Assembly: GCA_043755815.1 (NCBI GenBank)
Contig: JAYUSF010000381.1
Coordinates: 1 to 29,936, forward strand
DNA length: 29,936 nt
Source: CAIWAH01 sp043755815
Lineage (GTDB): Bacteria > Verrucomicrobiota > Verrucomicrobiia > Limisphaerales > UBA9464
Reading direction: 5' to 3'
In this document: positions 13,964 through 22,558 of the stretch, piece after piece
Layout of the letters: each line of letters opens with the position of its first letter
Position numbering within the stretch: position 1 is the stretch's first letter
The notes under the pieces: generated by a model
Databases searched by the model: none
Seen by the model: the letters and a program-made list of their open reading frames with translations, nothing else
Told to the model about the DNA's origin: nothing
Made by a program: the position numbers and the translations under genes

Positions 13964-15001
13964 ATGACATTCCGACCGTTGCTGCCTTTCCTGGTGTTGG
14001 TCGCAGCCGCCCGCCTGCTGTTCAGCGGTGTCGCCGCCCAAGCTCCTCCGGACGCCAAAGCGCTCCTCCAGCCCGTGATCATCGAGGCCTTCTGGGGCAA
14101 CAAGTGGTCGAAGGCCCACATTATCGAGCAGTCGGTTGACCCCGCCAAGCCCGAGGCCGGCGTCCAGAACAAGGTTCACTACGACGGCTCGTGGAACTAC
14201 TTCGACGAATGGCTTCCCGCCGACAAGCTCCGCACCCTCGACGGCTCATCGCTGCCCGCGCCGACGCCGACTTCGGACGACCTGGCCGTGGGCGAGCGGT
14301 TGAAGCTCACGGGCACCAATTTCTTTGTCGGCACCTGGTCCCTCGGCGGGATCCCCGTCATGAACGTCGTCAAACGCGAGAAGACCGGCGATGGCAAGAC
14401 CGTCCGTGAGACCAGCAAGATGCAGGGCGGCGGCGGCCGCGGCTACCTCCGCATCAACGCCGACGGCACCTATGTCTGGGCCGGCCGCCCCGGCGGCAAG
14501 GCCAGCGGGCGCTGGCACGCGAACACCGACAAAAAACTCAACGGCGACCTGGTTTTGGACCAGGCCGCCGGGTCGATCGGCGATGGCTACGTCTCCCGGA
14601 AACGGGGTGCCATGATCAGCCTGATGCAGGGCCAGGGCGGCCCCTCCAGCTTCGGCGCGCCGGTGTGGGACGACACGGACCTGCTCTTCGCGGCGAACGT
14701 CGGCCCCGAGTTTTACCACGGCCAATGGAAACTCCACCGCAACCGCGCGTCGAACCTGCTCAAGAGCGACTACGGGCTGCTGGAGATCCGCGCCGACGGC
14801 ACCTTCACCCACACTGACGCCGGCAAGAAGACCACCGGGAAGTGGGCGAAGGCGGACAAAGGCGAAAGCATCGTGCTCAGCGACCCGTGGGGCGAAGGCG
14901 ACTTCCGCCTGGAGCAGCATGGTGCCACCGCCGGGTTCGAATCCCAGGGTGTGCAGCAGACCCACATCGGCGTCTATGGCCGGCGGCCAGATGCAAAATG
15001 A
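13964..15001 (+). CDS. Secreted protein with Tudor-knot/Agenet-like domain
   Basis: About 345 residues from ATG 13964 (the frame opens at TTG 13928). The N-terminus MTFRPLLPFLVLVAAARLLF is a signal peptide ending near VAAQA. Residues about 30-85, with EAFWGNKWSKAHIIEQ and VHYDGSWNYFDEWLPADKLR, match the W..W..A.V......VHYDG...DEWV pattern of Tudor-knot/Agenet-type SH3-like barrels often found in secreted proteins of Planctomycetes and Verrucomicrobia. The rest holds two similar beta modules: FFVGTWSLGG...YLRINADGTYVW...SGRWHA and FYHGQWKLHR...LLEIRADGTFTH...TGKWAK. These recall small lipocalin-like or META-type barrels, but I cannot assign a family. Function unknown. It is followed by a large palindromic repeat and no terminator of its own. 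Confidence 0.8.
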   Translation: MTFRPLLPFLVLVAAARLLFSGVAAQAPPDAKALLQPVIIEAFWGNKWSKAHIIEQSVDPAKPEAGVQNKVHYDGSWNYFDEWLPADKLRTLDGSSLPAPTPTSDDLAVGERLKLTGTNFFVGTWSLGGIPVMNVVKREKTGDGKTVRETSKMQGGGGRGYLRINADGTYVWAGRPGGKASGRWHANTDKKLNGDLVLDQAAGSIGDGYVSRKRGAMISLMQGQGGPSSFGAPVWDDTDLLFAANVGPEFYHGQWKLHRNRASNLLKSDYGLLEIRADGTFTHTDAGKKTTGKWAKADKGESIVLSDPWGEGDFRLEQHGATAGFESQGVQQTHIGVYGRRPDAK

Positions 15002-15019
15002 TGGTCCCCCATTTCAATC

Positions 15020-15223
15020 CGAACTCCGAAGTTAAAGTCCCGAAGGGACGGGACAACACAGCCCAGGGCAACGCCCTGGGTAACCATCAAACCAAGGGCA
15101 AGCCCTGAAGGGGCGGCACACTTTGTCTCGCCCCTTCAGGGCTGGTTTGTTTTTCCAAGCTCACCCGGGGCGTTGCCCCGGGCTTTGATGTGTCAGGCCG
15201 TTGGCCTTTAACTTCGGAGTTCG
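15020..15223. repeat. 204-bp nested palindrome (REP/MITE-like)
   Basis: Outer perfect 18-base inverted arms, CGAACTCCGAAGTTAAAG at 15020-15037 and its complement at 15206-15223. Inside lie two further inverted pairs (GGGCAACGCCC against GGGGCGTTGCCCC, and AGCCCTGAAGGGGCG against CGCCCCTTCAGGGCT), so the whole folds into one long branched hairpin. There is no coding capacity. An identical 18-base end sequence (TTCGGAGTTCGGGTTCAA, 15213-15230) recurs at 22541-22558, so the element is mobile or a recombination site. Confidence 0.85.
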
Positions 15224-15291
15224 GGTTCAACCCGTGGGATTTCACAGGGAGCACCTTTTCACCGTGTGCGTGCCCGGACAGCCCGCGCTAT

Positions 15292-15319
15292 GGACTGCGG
15301 GGACAGGTTCCCGCAGTCC
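15292..15319. repeat. Short palindrome
   Basis: GGACTGCGGG (15292-15301) and CCCGCAGTCC (15310-15319), perfect 10-bp arms with an eight-base loop, between the large palindrome and the next gene. It may be another REP-like unit or a terminator for the upstream gene, though no U run follows. Confidence 0.6.
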
Positions 15320-15448
15320 TAACGCCGGGTGAGTGCCGGGGTGCCGAAGCATGCTGGACGATGCAGGAAAAGCGCCGTCATGCCGGCGCAGTCCAGGCCG
15401 CGGTCGCGGAGATTGCAGGTCGCTGTCCAAGCTGTCACAACCTCACCC

Positions 15449-16777
15449 ATGAATGCCCGCCCGTTCCTGCTGCCGCTGGCGTTTGCCGCGTTCACCTGCC
15501 TCTCGTTCGCCGAGACGGTGAAGGATCGCAAGGCGGCCGTGCTCAATGACCGCACGGCCTACGAGCACGACGCCCGCTGGATCTACAACGACTGGCAGAA
15601 GGGCCTGGCCGAGGCGAAGCGCACGGGCAAGCCGCTGCTCGTCACGCTGCGCTGCGTGCCCTGCCTCGCCTGCGGGGGGCTCGACGCGCGGGTGCTCATG
15701 CAGAACCTCGAACTTGGGCCGCTGCTGGACCAGTTCGTGTGCGTGCGCGTGATCAACGCCAACGCGCTCGACCTTGCCCTGTTCCAGGTCGACTACGACC
15801 TCTCGTTTTCCACGCTGTTCTTCAATGCCGACGGCACGGTCTATGGCCGCTACGGCTCGTGGCAGCACCAGGTGAACTCGAAGGACGAGACCGTCGACGG
15901 TTACCGGCGGGCGCTGGAAGGCGCCCTGGCCCTCCATCGCGGCTATCCGGCGAACAAGGCGGCCCTCGCCGGCAAGCAGGGCGTTCCACTGCCCTTCAAT
16001 GACCCGCTCGAAATCCCGCAGCTTGCCGGCAAATACACCCGCAACCTCGACTGGGAGGGCAAGGTCGTGCAGAGCTGCGTGCATTGCCATCAGGTGGGTG
16101 ATGCCATCCGCTCCTCCTACCGCGACCAGAAGCAGACGATCCCGACCGAATGGATTTATCCGTGGCCGGCTCCGCAGACCATCGGGCTCACATTGGCGCC
16201 GGACCAGGTGGCGCGCGTTCAGTCGGTGGCCGCCGGCTCGCCGGCCGCCATGGCGGGAATCCAGGCCGGCGACGACATGGTGGCGCTGGCGGGACAGCCG
16301 CTGGTCTCCTTGGCGGACGTGAGCTGGACCCTGCATCGCACCGGTAATTCGGGAACCCTCCGCGCGCTGGTGAAACGGGCCGGCGCGGACTGGCCCCTCT
16401 TGATTGAGCTGCCCGAGGGCTGGCGGTTGAAGACGGACATTTCCCGCCGTGTGGGCACCTGGGAAATGCGCGCAATGGCGCTAGGCGGCCTGTGGCTGGA
16501 AGACCTGTCGGATGAGCAGCGCGCCGCGCGCGGACTCGGCAAGGAGACGATGGCGCTGTTCATCAAGCACGCGGGCGAATACGGCAAACACTCCGCCGCG
16601 AAGAAGGCCGGCTTCCAGAAGGACGACGTGATCGTGGAACTCGACGGCCAGACGGCCCGCGTCAGCGAGAGCGAACTGCTGGGCCGCCTGCTCCTGAAGC
16701 ATCAGCCCGGCGTGCAGGTAAAGGCCGCCGTGCTGCGTGGCACGGAGCGCAAGGAGCTCTCGTTGCCGATGCAGTGA
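15449..16777 (+). CDS. Exported thioredoxin-fold / CXXCH / PDZ protein
   Basis: 442 residues from ATG 15449; the signal peptide MNARPFLLPLAFAAFTCLSFA ends near residue 21. Residues about 40-165 resemble the thioredoxin-like domain seen in secreted planctomycete and verrucomicrobial proteins (WQKGLAEAKRTGKPLLV, later DLSFSTLFFNADGTVYGRYG), with three cysteines spaced CVPCLAC (69, 72, 75) at the active-site position. CVHCH at 210-214 is a c-type haem attachment motif. PDZ domains follow at about 245-315 (VAAGSPAAMAGIQAGDDMVALAGQ) and 370-440 (AAKKAGFQKDDVIVELDGQ). The arrangement suggests a periplasmic redox-linked sensor or chaperone, but partner and reaction are unknown. No trypsin-type protease domain is present, so it is not a DegP. 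A hairpin lies between it and the convergent tolC. Confidence 0.85.
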   Translation: MNARPFLLPLAFAAFTCLSFAETVKDRKAAVLNDRTAYEHDARWIYNDWQKGLAEAKRTGKPLLVTLRCVPCLACGGLDARVLMQNLELGPLLDQFVCVRVINANALDLALFQVDYDLSFSTLFFNADGTVYGRYGSWQHQVNSKDETVDGYRRALEGALALHRGYPANKAALAGKQGVPLPFNDPLEIPQLAGKYTRNLDWEGKVVQSCVHCHQVGDAIRSSYRDQKQTIPTEWIYPWPAPQTIGLTLAPDQVARVQSVAAGSPAAMAGIQAGDDMVALAGQPLVSLADVSWTLHRTGNSGTLRALVKRAGADWPLLIELPEGWRLKTDISRRVGTWEMRAMALGGLWLEDLSDEQRAARGLGKETMALFIKHAGEYGKHSAAKKAGFQKDDVIVELDGQTARVSESELLGRLLLKHQPGVQVKAAVLRGTERKELSLPMQ

Positions 16778-16832
16778 GGCAATTCCCCAAGAATGCGGAA
16801 TGGACTGGGGGCAGGGTGCCCCGCAACCCGCT

Positions 16833-16853
16833 GCGGTTTCCGGGGGAAACCGC
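16833..16853. terminator. Hairpin between convergent genes
   Basis: GCGGTTTCC-GGG-GGAAACCGC, a perfect 9-bp stem with a three-base loop in the 120-base gap between the Trx-PDZ gene and the convergent tolC. Position suggests a bidirectional terminator, but neither side has a T run. Confidence 0.45.
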
Positions 16854-16897
16854 CCACCACGCGCTACACGCAGCCAGCCCGATCCGCAGGGCCGGCT

Positions 16898-18361
16898 TCA
16901 GGGCAGGTCCAGCGCGGTGGCCGCCCGGTAATCGGCTTGGGCGCGGAAGCACTCGAAGGCCGCCTCGAGGGCGGACACCTCCGCGTCGAACACCGCCTGC
17001 TCGCGAAGCTGCAGCGCCAGCAAGTCGGTGGCCCCCTGGTTGAACCGCTCCTCTTCCGCGGCCTGAAGCTCGCGGGCGAGCTCGACGTTCAGGCGCGTGC
17101 GCAAGCTCTGCTCGTGGGCCAGGTTCCAAGCGGAGAAAACGTCGTCCACCTCGGTGCGGATCCGGTCGCGGGCGAAACGTTGTTCGTGCCCCAACTGTTC
17201 CACCTGGCCGGCCAGCTCCGCCAACCGGCCCTTGGCTTCCCGCCGTTGCAGCGGCACCCGCAGCTCCAGCCCGGCCTGGACCTCGAACTGGCCCTTGTCC
17301 TTGTAGGTGTCCTGGCCGAGGTCTTGGCTGGCGGTCAGCCCGACGTCCAGGTTGGGGCGCATCTGGTTTTGGGCGAGTTTCCGGTCCACCTGAAGTTTCT
17401 CCGCCTGGAGCCGGAGCCGGGCGAGTTCCGGGCGGCCGGCTTCAGCGGCCAACCGGTCGGCCGGCAAACGCGACCCGTCGGGCGGCGCGGGCTCCGGGAA
17501 CCGGGACGGCAAACGTTCCCTCCCGGCGACCACGGGCAGGTCGTTGGTGTCCCGCAGGAAGAGCGACAGGGCCAAGGCGGCGGCTTCAAAGCGACGCTGC
17601 GCTTGGACGGTGCCGAGTTCCCGGGCGACCACCAACCGCCGGTTGTCGGTGAGCACGAGGCGGGGGATCAGGCCGGCTTCGGCCTGGCTGGTCAGCGCCG
17701 TCGTGCGGTCCCGGGCCATCCGGAGGAGTTCCCCGGCCACACGTTCGCGCGCGCCGGCGGCCAACCAGTTGTAATAGGCGACCGTGCCCGCCCGGATGAA
17801 GTCCAAGCGCTGCCGTTGGATCAGCGGTTCCGCCAACTGCCGGTCGAGGCCGGCTTTGAACAGGTTGGCCCGGCGGCGATCGATCGAGCCGTCGCGCAAC
17901 AGCGGCAGGCGAAAGCCGAGCCGCGCTTCGCCCCCGCTTTGGGTCCGGCTGGAATCATAGTCCGGCAACGTCTCGCCCCGGGTCAGCCGGTAGCCCCCGA
18001 AAACAGTGCTGCCCCAGAGGCCGGTGAACTGCTCGAAGCCTGAATCCGAGGTGCCGGATTCGTAGTGGCCTTGCGGGGTGCCGAACAGGCGGGTGAACAC
18101 CGTGAAATCCATCGCCCCCCGGGCGCTCCGGAGGCGGCCGGCCGCGAGGTCGCGCTCGATCAGCGCGGCCAGCATCGGCGGGTATTGGTTGGTCACGCTG
18201 TGCCGCACCTCCGCCACCTCCAGGACCGAGGGAGCCGGCTTCGGGCTAACCAAGGGTTCCGCCGTCTGGGCCCGCGCGGTGGTTGGCCGGACCACGAACA
18301 GGCTCACGCCAGCGACCACCGCCAAGAGCGGCCTGAGCAGCGGGTTCAGGAACGGGTTCAT
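16898..18361 (-). CDS. TolC-family outer-membrane efflux/secretion protein
   Basis: The outer-membrane channel of the type I secretion unit, 487 residues from ATG 18361; this ATG overlaps the hlyD stop (ATGA). Signal peptide: MNPFLNPLLRPLLAVVAGV to about TARA. The two long coiled helical repeats typical of TolC are visible as Ala/Leu/Arg/Glu-rich heptad stretches around residues 130-260 and 330-480, for example LAELAGQVEQLGHEQRFARD followed by an FSAWN-like turn. Between them are beta-strand signatures such as LGFRLPLLRDG and VQAGLELRVPLQRREAKG, the latter the common second-half strand. No specific substrate is implied. It is the last gene of the ABC-HlyD-TolC unit and converges on the Trx-PDZ gene. 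Confidence 0.88.
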   Translation of the reverse strand: MNPFLNPLLRPLLAVVAGVSLFVVRPTTARAQTAEPLVSPKPAPSVLEVAEVRHSVTNQYPPMLAALIERDLAAGRLRSARGAMDFTVFTRLFGTPQGHYESGTSDSGFEQFTGLWGSTVFGGYRLTRGETLPDYDSSRTQSGGEARLGFRLPLLRDGSIDRRRANLFKAGLDRQLAEPLIQRQRLDFIRAGTVAYYNWLAAGARERVAGELLRMARDRTTALTSQAEAGLIPRLVLTDNRRLVVARELGTVQAQRRFEAAALALSLFLRDTNDLPVVAGRERLPSRFPEPAPPDGSRLPADRLAAEAGRPELARLRLQAEKLQVDRKLAQNQMRPNLDVGLTASQDLGQDTYKDKGQFEVQAGLELRVPLQRREAKGRLAELAGQVEQLGHEQRFARDRIRTEVDDVFSAWNLAHEQSLRTRLNVELARELQAAEEERFNQGATDLLALQLREQAVFDAEVSALEAAFECFRAQADYRAATALDLP

Positions 18362-19662
18362 CGCTTGAATTTGTCGGGTTCCCCATCGCTGACGAGCGGG
18401 GGAAAGCCGTTCAGTTGACGCCAGATCTCCCGCCACAGCGGCACCTGCTCCAGCATCACCCAGCCGTTGGCCCGCGCGCCCTGCCGGAGCCAGCGGTTGG
18501 AGGGCCAGGTGACCGTCACTTCGCGGCCCTGGCGCCGCGCCACATCCGGCAGGGGAGCGACCACCACCCGGAAACGCCCCTTGCCATCATCGGCGGCATC
18601 CACGAAGACCACTTCACCGCCAAAGGTGCCCACCGCCACGCCCGGCCAACCGACGATCTGGATGGCCGGCCAGCCTTCGAACTGCAGACGCACCGGACTG
18701 CCGGGCACGACGACACCGTTGGTTTCTCCCCGGGGACGCACCAGCGGCACGTCGTTGCCGTCCAGCCAAAGCTCGACGAAGCGGCGGTCGGTCTCCGGGA
18801 TGAGCGTGCAGATGAGCGAGCCCGGCCGCAGATAGGAGCCTTCGGTCACGCCCACGCTGAGGACGAAGCCATCCCGGGGCGCTTCCACGATCTGGCGCTG
18901 GTTCTGGCTGAGGGTGATGTCCAAACCGGCCAGCTCCCGCTCGGCGGACGCCACCTCGCCTTGGGCCGCGGCGCGTTGGACCCGGATCCCGGCCAACAGG
19001 GCCTGAAAATCGTTCTCCGTCCGTTTCAGCGTGGCTTCCGCGCCGGCGAGGTCGGCGGCCGTGCTGTCCCGGGCCAACGTCGCCAGCTCAAAGTCGCGGC
19101 GGGACACGAGCCCCTTGGCTTCCAAGTTCCGGTTGCGGTCGAAATTGAGCCGGGCCGTCTCCGCGGCGATGCGGGCCGCCGAGACCCGCTGGCGGGCCAC
19201 ATCCAATGCCTGCACCTGGGCGAGCTCCTGTTGTGCGAGCTGGACCGCGAGGTCTTCCACCCGGTGGCTGGCGAACACCCGGCGGGAGGCCAGCGCGTCG
19301 CGTTGGAGGCCGAGGTTTTGGAGCAGGTTGGGATCGTTGTCCTGGATCTCGGCGATCACCTCGCCCGCCCGCACCCGCTGCCCCTCGACGACCCGCAGTT
19401 TCCGGATCCGGCCGGCCACTTGGGCTTCCAGGTTCACCCGCCGATCCAGCGGATCAAAGGCGGTCACGCGTCCCGTGCCGTTGACGAACTGGCGCCAAGG
19501 CAGGACGAACACCGCGCAGACCGCCAGCAGGAACCCCACGGCCAGACCCGCGGCCAAGCGGCGGGCCCCGAGCGTGGAGCCGGCCAAGGCCATCGCCGGC
19601 AAGGAATAGGTCCGGGCCAGAAACGGTTCAGGACCGGCGGCGGGATGCTTGGCTTGACTCAT
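18358..19662 (-). CDS. HlyD-family membrane fusion (periplasmic adaptor) protein
   Basis: 434 residues from ATG 19662, two bases after the stop of the ABC gene. A cytoplasmic N-terminal tail of about 30 residues is followed by one membrane segment (RLAAGLAVGFLLAVCAVFVLPW). The first biotinyl-lipoyl half is GTGRVTAFDPLDRRVNLEAQVAGRI with VVEGQRVRAGEVIAEI, then a long coiled-coil hairpin (residues about 120-250, rich in Ala, Arg, Glu and Leu), then the second lipoyl half IVEAPRDGFVLSVGVTEGSYLRPG. A beta-barrel domain ends the protein. This is the usual order of type I secretion adaptors, which bridge the ABC protein and TolC. The neighbours on both sides fit that job. Confidence 0.9.
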   Translation of the reverse strand: MSQAKHPAAGPEPFLARTYSLPAMALAGSTLGARRLAAGLAVGFLLAVCAVFVLPWRQFVNGTGRVTAFDPLDRRVNLEAQVAGRIRKLRVVEGQRVRAGEVIAEIQDNDPNLLQNLGLQRDALASRRVFASHRVEDLAVQLAQQELAQVQALDVARQRVSAARIAAETARLNFDRNRNLEAKGLVSRRDFELATLARDSTAADLAGAEATLKRTENDFQALLAGIRVQRAAAQGEVASAERELAGLDITLSQNQRQIVEAPRDGFVLSVGVTEGSYLRPGSLICTLIPETDRRFVELWLDGNDVPLVRPRGETNGVVVPGSPVRLQFEGWPAIQIVGWPGVAVGTFGGEVVFVDAADDGKGRFRVVVAPLPDVARRQGREVTVTWPSNRWLRQGARANGWVMLEQVPLWREIWRQLNGFPPLVSDGEPDKFKR

Positions 19663-19664
19663 GG

Positions 19665-21983
19665 CTAAGGGGAGTTGGGGGCGGGATTCTGCGGGCTGAG
19701 CGGCTCGGTCGGGCCGCCTTCGCCGAGGCGAATGACGTGGCGGCACCGCTTGACCACCGCCGGGTCGCGCGTGGCGATGAGCACGGTCCAGCCGGCCGCG
19801 GGGTCGAAGACACAGTCGGCGATGCTCGCGAAGGTCTCCGGATCCACCCCGTCGAACAGCTCGTCCACCAAGAGCAGCCGGGGTTTCTGCAGGAGCGCCC
19901 GGGCGAGCAGCAACCGGATGCGTTGGCGGCTGGAAAGCGGCATCCCCCCGGAGAGCAACGGCGTGTCCACACCTTGAGGCAGGGCCATGACCGTCTCGAA
20001 CAGCCCGGTTTTTTCCAGGACCAGCCGCACCTCGTCATACCCCAGATCGCTCCGGCCCAGGCGAAGGTTGTCGGCGACCGTGCCATCCATGACATCCGCC
20101 CCGCGCAGCAGCATGATCCGCGAACGCAGGCGTTGCAGATCCCAATTCCGCACGTCCAGGCCGTTGATGCTGATAAAACCACGGTCGAGCGGACGCAGAG
20201 CAAAGACGAGGGCGAGCAAGGTGCTGGCCCCGCTGCCATGCGGACCGACCACGGCGGTTGATTCGCCGGAGGCGACCTGGAAACTTAGGCTCGTGAACAG
20301 GGGGCGTTCCGGTTGATACCCGAAGGTCGCACCTTGGACGCGCACCGCGGCAGGCCCGTCCGTGCCCACCGACACGTCGCCGTCCTCCCGCTCGGTCTTC
20401 AGGTCCAAGAGGTGCCCCACCTTGTCCACGGCCGCCATCGCGTCATACCAGATTTCGATCTGCTTCGGCAGCTTGGCCAGCGCCGCCACGATCGAGGTTA
20501 TGGTCAGCTCGCTGGCGACAAACTGGCCCAGGGTCAGCTCCTGCCGCAGCACGAGCACGCCGCCCACCAGCAGCAAGGCCACGGTCGCGAGCACCTCCAA
20601 GCTCAAGCATCCCCCGATCTGGCGGATCAGGATGCGGAAATGGTGGCGCCGCGCGTCGAGATACGTGCGCGCCAACAGGTCCGCTTGGTCGGCGGCCAGC
20701 GCGTAGCCACCCGCCCCCTTGAAGAGGTGCGGATGCCGGGCCAATTCCTCAAACCAATGCACCACGGCATATTTGGCCCGTGACTCCGCAATGCTGGTGT
20801 CCACCGCCCCGCGGGCCATCACGAACAGGACCACCCAGAGCAGCACCAGCAGCACCAGCACCAACACCAGCAGCAGCGGATGGAACAGCCCCAGCAGGAG
20901 GATGCCGATCAACATGCTGAAGGCCGCGTCCAGCCCATCCATCAGCAGCATCGCGGTCGCCTTCTGCAGGGTCACCACGTCGAAGAAGCGGTTGACCAAT
21001 TCGGGCCCGTGATGGCCATCCAACGACTCCGGCTTCACGCGCGGCAGGCGGTGGCCGAAATCGGCCACCAGCCGGACAAAAATCCGCCGCTGGATCACTT
21101 CCGCGAGGTAGAACCGGAACCCGCGGATCACCGCCGCCATCGCCAGGCAGACCAGCAACCCGAGGCTCACCATCGCCACTGCCTGCACAAACGGCCGGGC
21201 TTCGCTCCCGAAAGACAGTTGGCCGACCAACGCATCCACCGCCAGCGGCACCGACAAGTAGAGCGTGGCCGCCAAGAGGCTGAAGAGGATGAACGCCCGG
21301 ATGTCCTTTGCTTCCCCCCCCAGCAAGGCGCCGAAACGCCGCCAAGGAAACTGCTGCCCGTGGTCCCCATGCCCCCCCGTCCCGCCGCCACCGCCACCGG
21401 CCTGGGCCGTGTCCCGATGGGCTTCCGGCTCGCTGGCGATCAGGTCGGCCGGGCGCTCCGCATGGATGACCGCGAAATCAACCGGTTCGGTCGCCGCGCG
21501 GACCCCTAGGCGGTCGGCCAGCGCGGCCCGCGTCAAGGGCTGCCCGGCCCCCGGCAGCATGGAATCGGACACCCGGGCCCGGAACAATCCGCTGCGTTGC
21601 ACGACCAGCCACCGACCCGCTGCGCCATCCCAGGCGACGAGCGGGGTGTCCTGACCCGCTTTGGCCAGGGCATCCGCGACCGAAAGCCGGACCAAGACCG
21701 CCTTCAATCCGACCAGGCTCGCCGCCTGGGCCAGCGCCTCAAGCGGGTGGGCGTCGGCTTCCCGCGCGACCTGCCGCACCGCCAACCGGGCGCGGGTCAG
21801 CCCCACCTCCACCCCGGTCAAACGCCCCAACTGCACCAGCGCTTGGGCGGCTGCCTCGCTTTCCTCCGGTGTCGTCTCACTCCCCGAACTCGCGTTACTG
21901 GTTGGGTGCATATCCTTCGGTAACTCCGTCTCCACAAAGAATCGGTAAAGTGATTCAACTTCAACAACTGGCAAGGCGGGCAT
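19665..21983 (-). CDS. Type I secretion-like ABC transporter with degenerate ATPase motifs
   Basis: 772 residues. Residues about 45-165 resemble the inactive C39-like peptidase domain of HlyB-type transporters (no catalytic Cys). A Gly/His-rich linker (195-212) leads to the transmembrane domain with five or six hydrophobic segments (about 230-500). The nucleotide-binding domain (545-755) is complete in length but its catalytic points are changed: the P-loop reads GPHGSGAST (580-588) with Ala586 where Lys is expected; the Q-loop Gln is replaced by Arg627 in IMLLRG; the signature is LLSGGM (676-681); Walker B LLLVDE (703-708) is intact; the switch His is replaced in IATRDPA (736-742). ATP hydrolysis is therefore doubtful. 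ATG 21983 is taken as start; ATG 21911 is possible. An IS1380-like remnant lies divergently upstream. Confidence 0.85.
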   Translation of the reverse strand: MPALPVVEVESLYRFFVETELPKDMHPTSNASSGSETTPEESEAAAQALVQLGRLTGVEVGLTRARLAVRQVAREADAHPLEALAQAASLVGLKAVLVRLSVADALAKAGQDTPLVAWDGAAGRWLVVQRSGLFRARVSDSMLPGAGQPLTRAALADRLGVRAATEPVDFAVIHAERPADLIASEPEAHRDTAQAGGGGGGTGGHGDHGQQFPWRRFGALLGGEAKDIRAFILFSLLAATLYLSVPLAVDALVGQLSFGSEARPFVQAVAMVSLGLLVCLAMAAVIRGFRFYLAEVIQRRIFVRLVADFGHRLPRVKPESLDGHHGPELVNRFFDVVTLQKATAMLLMDGLDAAFSMLIGILLLGLFHPLLLVLVLVLLVLLWVVLFVMARGAVDTSIAESRAKYAVVHWFEELARHPHLFKGAGGYALAADQADLLARTYLDARRHHFRILIRQIGGCLSLEVLATVALLLVGGVLVLRQELTLGQFVASELTITSIVAALAKLPKQIEIWYDAMAAVDKVGHLLDLKTEREDGDVSVGTDGPAAVRVQGATFGYQPERPLFTSLSFQVASGESTAVVGPHGSGASTLLALVFALRPLDRGFISINGLDVRNWDLQRLRSRIMLLRGADVMDGTVADNLRLGRSDLGYDEVRLVLEKTGLFETVMALPQGVDTPLLSGGMPLSSRQRIRLLLARALLQKPRLLLVDELFDGVDPETFASIADCVFDPAAGWTVLIATRDPAVVKRCRHVIRLGEGGPTEPLSPQNPAPNSP

Positions 21984-22027
21984 GCAGGTGATCTCGCCCC
22001 CCCCGACCCCAAGCCCCGGGAGCGGCG

Positions 22028-22504
22028 GTGGGACGCCGGTTGATCGACGTGCCGGGCCCCACGTTCCGGGTCTGGGTGGCCAACCGGCGCGAGGCCGCGC
22101 TGGAACTGTGGCGGGATTACAACGGGCGGGCGTGGGTGGAGCGGCGGATCGAGGAGCTGAAGCACGACCTGGCGGCGGACGGCTTCAGCCTGCAAAAGTT
22201 CTACGCGACGGAATGGGCGTTCCTGGCGGTGTTGTTCACGTCCATCCTGCTCAGTCTCTATCAGCACCAGACCACGCTCGCCGCGCGGTATCGGCGGCCG
22301 GGGACGTTCCGGGTGGAGGTTTTCCTGTGCGGGGCGGGGCTGGGGGCGCGGGGCCGTGACGTGGTGGTCAAACTGTCGGCGGCGGAGGGCGGTTTGCGCC
22401 AACCCATGCCGCCGGTGGAGACGACCCTGAACGGGCTCAACGCCCCGTCGCCGAAGTTGATTCCGCCCGGGGATCGGCTGGCCATCGGAGGCGGTATGAT
22501 TTGA
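22028..22504 (+). pseudogene. IS1380-family transposase remnant (C-terminal third)
   Basis: 158 residues remain, starting abruptly at 22028. RVWVANRREAALELWRDYNG, then ERRIEELKHDLAADGFSLQ and the hydrophobic FYATEWAFLAVLFTSILLSLYQ match the C-terminal part of IS1380-type DDE transposases; the Glu in RRIEELK is the likely third catalytic residue. The N-terminal half with the two Asp residues is missing, so it is inactive. The sequence starts about 45 bases from the ABC start, and a small palindrome (TTCAGGG ... CCCTGAA, about 22505-22525) follows the stop and may be part of the element's right end. I see no matching left end. Confidence 0.8.
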
Positions 22505-22540
22505 TTCAGGGGAGCGATCCCTGAAAAACTATCGCCCTAT

Positions 22541-22558
22541 TTCGGAGTTCGGGTTCAA
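22541..22558. repeat. Solo arm of the 15-kb palindrome
   Basis: TTCGGAGTTCGGGTTCAA is identical to 15213-15230, the right border of the 204-bp palindrome. It ends exactly where the truncated phosphorylase frame begins, so it probably marks the breakpoint of a deletion or insertion. Confidence 0.75.
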
